Assembly: GCA_012512545.1 (NCBI GenBank)
Contig: JAAZDZ010000029.1
Span: forward strand, 1 to 5,130
DNA from: Alcaligenaceae bacterium
Lineage (GTDB): Bacteria; Pseudomonadota; Gammaproteobacteria; Burkholderiales; Burkholderiaceae_B
DNA: 5,130 nt
Direction: 5' to 3'
The notes below the pieces were generated by a model that searched no databases, was not told the origin of the DNA, and saw only the letters and a list, made by a program, of their open reading frames with translations. Position numbers and translations under genes: made by a program. Below, one piece after another: positions 4,738 through 5,130 of the stretch (its first letter is position 1; the number at the start of each line of letters is the position of its first letter).

Positions 4738-4776
4738 TGATATCAATAAGATATCTTTTTTCGGGCAAGTTGATCA
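4738..4776 (-). promoter_or_regulatory. Promoter and double GATATC operator of the MazF-like operon
   Basis: Two perfect palindromes, TGATATCA (4738-4745) and AAGATATCTT (4748-4757), share the core GATATC with an 11-bp centre-to-centre spacing, one helical turn, so two dimers could bind the same face. On the minus strand TTGATC (complement of 4771-4776) and TATCTT (complement of 4747-4752) make a -35/-10 pair with 18-bp spacing, which places the palindromes over and just after the -10. This is the classic position for antitoxin repression. Confidence 0.5.
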
Positions 4777-5130
4777 AGCTTTTCGCATTCGCCATGAGGC
4801 CGATGCCAGCCCTTGGGCTGGGAGCCGTTGCTCCAGTTGCATGACGAGGTGCTCAGGTCTATTGCCCAAGCGGACACGCGTGGGGCCTGGTACCGTCAAT
4901 GCTTGAGGCAATCCGGCTGGCTGTAGGGCCGATGGTGTGAGAGGCGGATAATTGGCAGGAAGAGAATTGGAAGAAGTGGTGGAACCCATATAATAATGGT
5001 CAGATGAAGTAGTCGCCCTTACATGGACGTCTCCTGGAAAACAAGTTTTTAGCGTGTGAACGTTCAAAGAGGTTGCAGCCTTACATTCGGCCTGTTGATG
5101 CAGGCGTTTAACCTGCTGGCCCTGATGGCA
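4774..5130 (-). CDS. Unidentified partial reading frame entering from the right edge
   Basis: On the minus strand a frame is open from the window edge to the TGA at 4774-4776, at least 118 codons. It reads QQVKRLHQQAECKAATSL near the edge, then a Ser/Thr/Pro-rich middle (GSTTSSNSLPANYPPLTPSA) and a more ordered end (RVRLGNRPEHLVMQLEQRL). Third codon positions are mostly G/C in the last 60 codons, which favours coding there. I do not recognise the protein. Its end abuts the promoter of the MazF-like operon, suggesting a gene cut by insertion of that module. A second reading is a gene starting near 5024, where an ideal AGGAG is followed by ATG TAA: a one-base indel would put that ATG into this frame. 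The call could be wrong. Confidence 0.35.
   Translation of the reverse strand, partial: CHQGQQVKRLHQQAECKAATSLNVHTLKTCFPGDVHVRATTSSDHYYMGSTTSSNSLPANYPPLTPSALQPAGLPQALTVPGPTRVRLGNRPEHLVMQLEQRLPAQGLASASWRMRKA
4967..4994 (+). promoter_or_regulatory. Sigma70-like motif pair
   Basis: TTGGAA (4967-4972) and a perfect TATAAT (4989-4994), 16 bp apart, point rightward. No convincing + strand gene follows in the window. The only candidate frame (from about 5056 to the edge, ending FGLLMQAFNLLALMA) is antisense to the partial frame above and may be its shadow. The pair could be chance. Confidence 0.25.

Noticed and set aside
4491..4844. + strand frame of 117 codons across the antitoxin of the MazF-like pair
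   Set aside because: It is antisense to the antitoxin and runs through its promoter palindromes; no ribosome binding site or family resemblance.
1..5130. Integron cassette array (attC sites between TA modules)
   Set aside because: I saw no pairs of GTTRRRY/RYYYAAC core sites with imperfect palindromes between genes, and the genes lie in both orientations with shared operon structure.

Overview
This window looks like a toxin-antitoxin (TA) island. In 5.1 kb I can read four complete, differently built type II TA pairs, one broken RelE/ParE-type toxin, a probable fifth-family relic present twice, and part of an unidentified gene at the right edge. No housekeeping, transport or metabolic genes are visible. 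The moderately GC-rich sequence, the protein flavours and the dense packing suggest a plasmid, integrative element or genomic island of a proteobacterium, most likely a betaproteobacterium (Burkholderiales-like). That assignment is an inference from protein resemblance; there is no rRNA, tRNA or replication gene to confirm it.

Layout, left to right. Positions 1-274 hold no confident gene. They contain a degenerate relic (about 115-200) and then two tandem palindromes just upstream of the first operon. Positions 275-1263 (+) encode a Phd/YefM-like antitoxin and a compact zeta-family kinase toxin whose start overlaps the antitoxin stop. Positions 1264-1422 are a short convergent spacer with a weak hairpin. 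Positions 1423-2186 (-) encode an antitoxin with a PaaA2/ParD-like C-terminus, followed by a RelE/ParE toxin. Positions 2187-2461 are a divergent intergenic stretch with a palindrome and a second copy of the relic. Positions 2462-3045 (+) encode a ribbon-helix-helix ParD-like antitoxin and a ParE toxin that starts at TTG. Positions 3021-3272 (+) are the 5'-truncated remainder of another RelE/ParE toxin, fused out of frame to the end of the previous gene. Positions 3319-3955 (+) hold a toxin-first pair resembling BrnT/BrnA, with a good sigma70-type promoter in front and a strong intrinsic terminator behind. Positions 4033-4727 (-) encode a small antitoxin and a PemK/MazF-like toxin, with paired GATATC palindromes upstream. 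Positions 4774-5130 (-) hold a reading frame open at the window edge, of unknown identity and possibly a broken gene.

How it works together. Each complete pair is a translationally coupled two-gene unit. Three of the four put the antitoxin first and overlap its stop with the toxin start; the BrnT/BrnA-like pair has the reverse order. Upstream palindromes in most units fit conditional autoregulation by the antitoxin or complex. The predicted targets differ: cell-wall precursor phosphorylation (zeta), gyrase poisoning or mRNA cleavage (ParE/RelE), and RNA cleavage (BrnT-like and MazF-like). The pairs are therefore probably independent addiction modules stabilising the same replicon or island. 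The truncated toxin and relics show that the locus gains and loses such modules by recombination.
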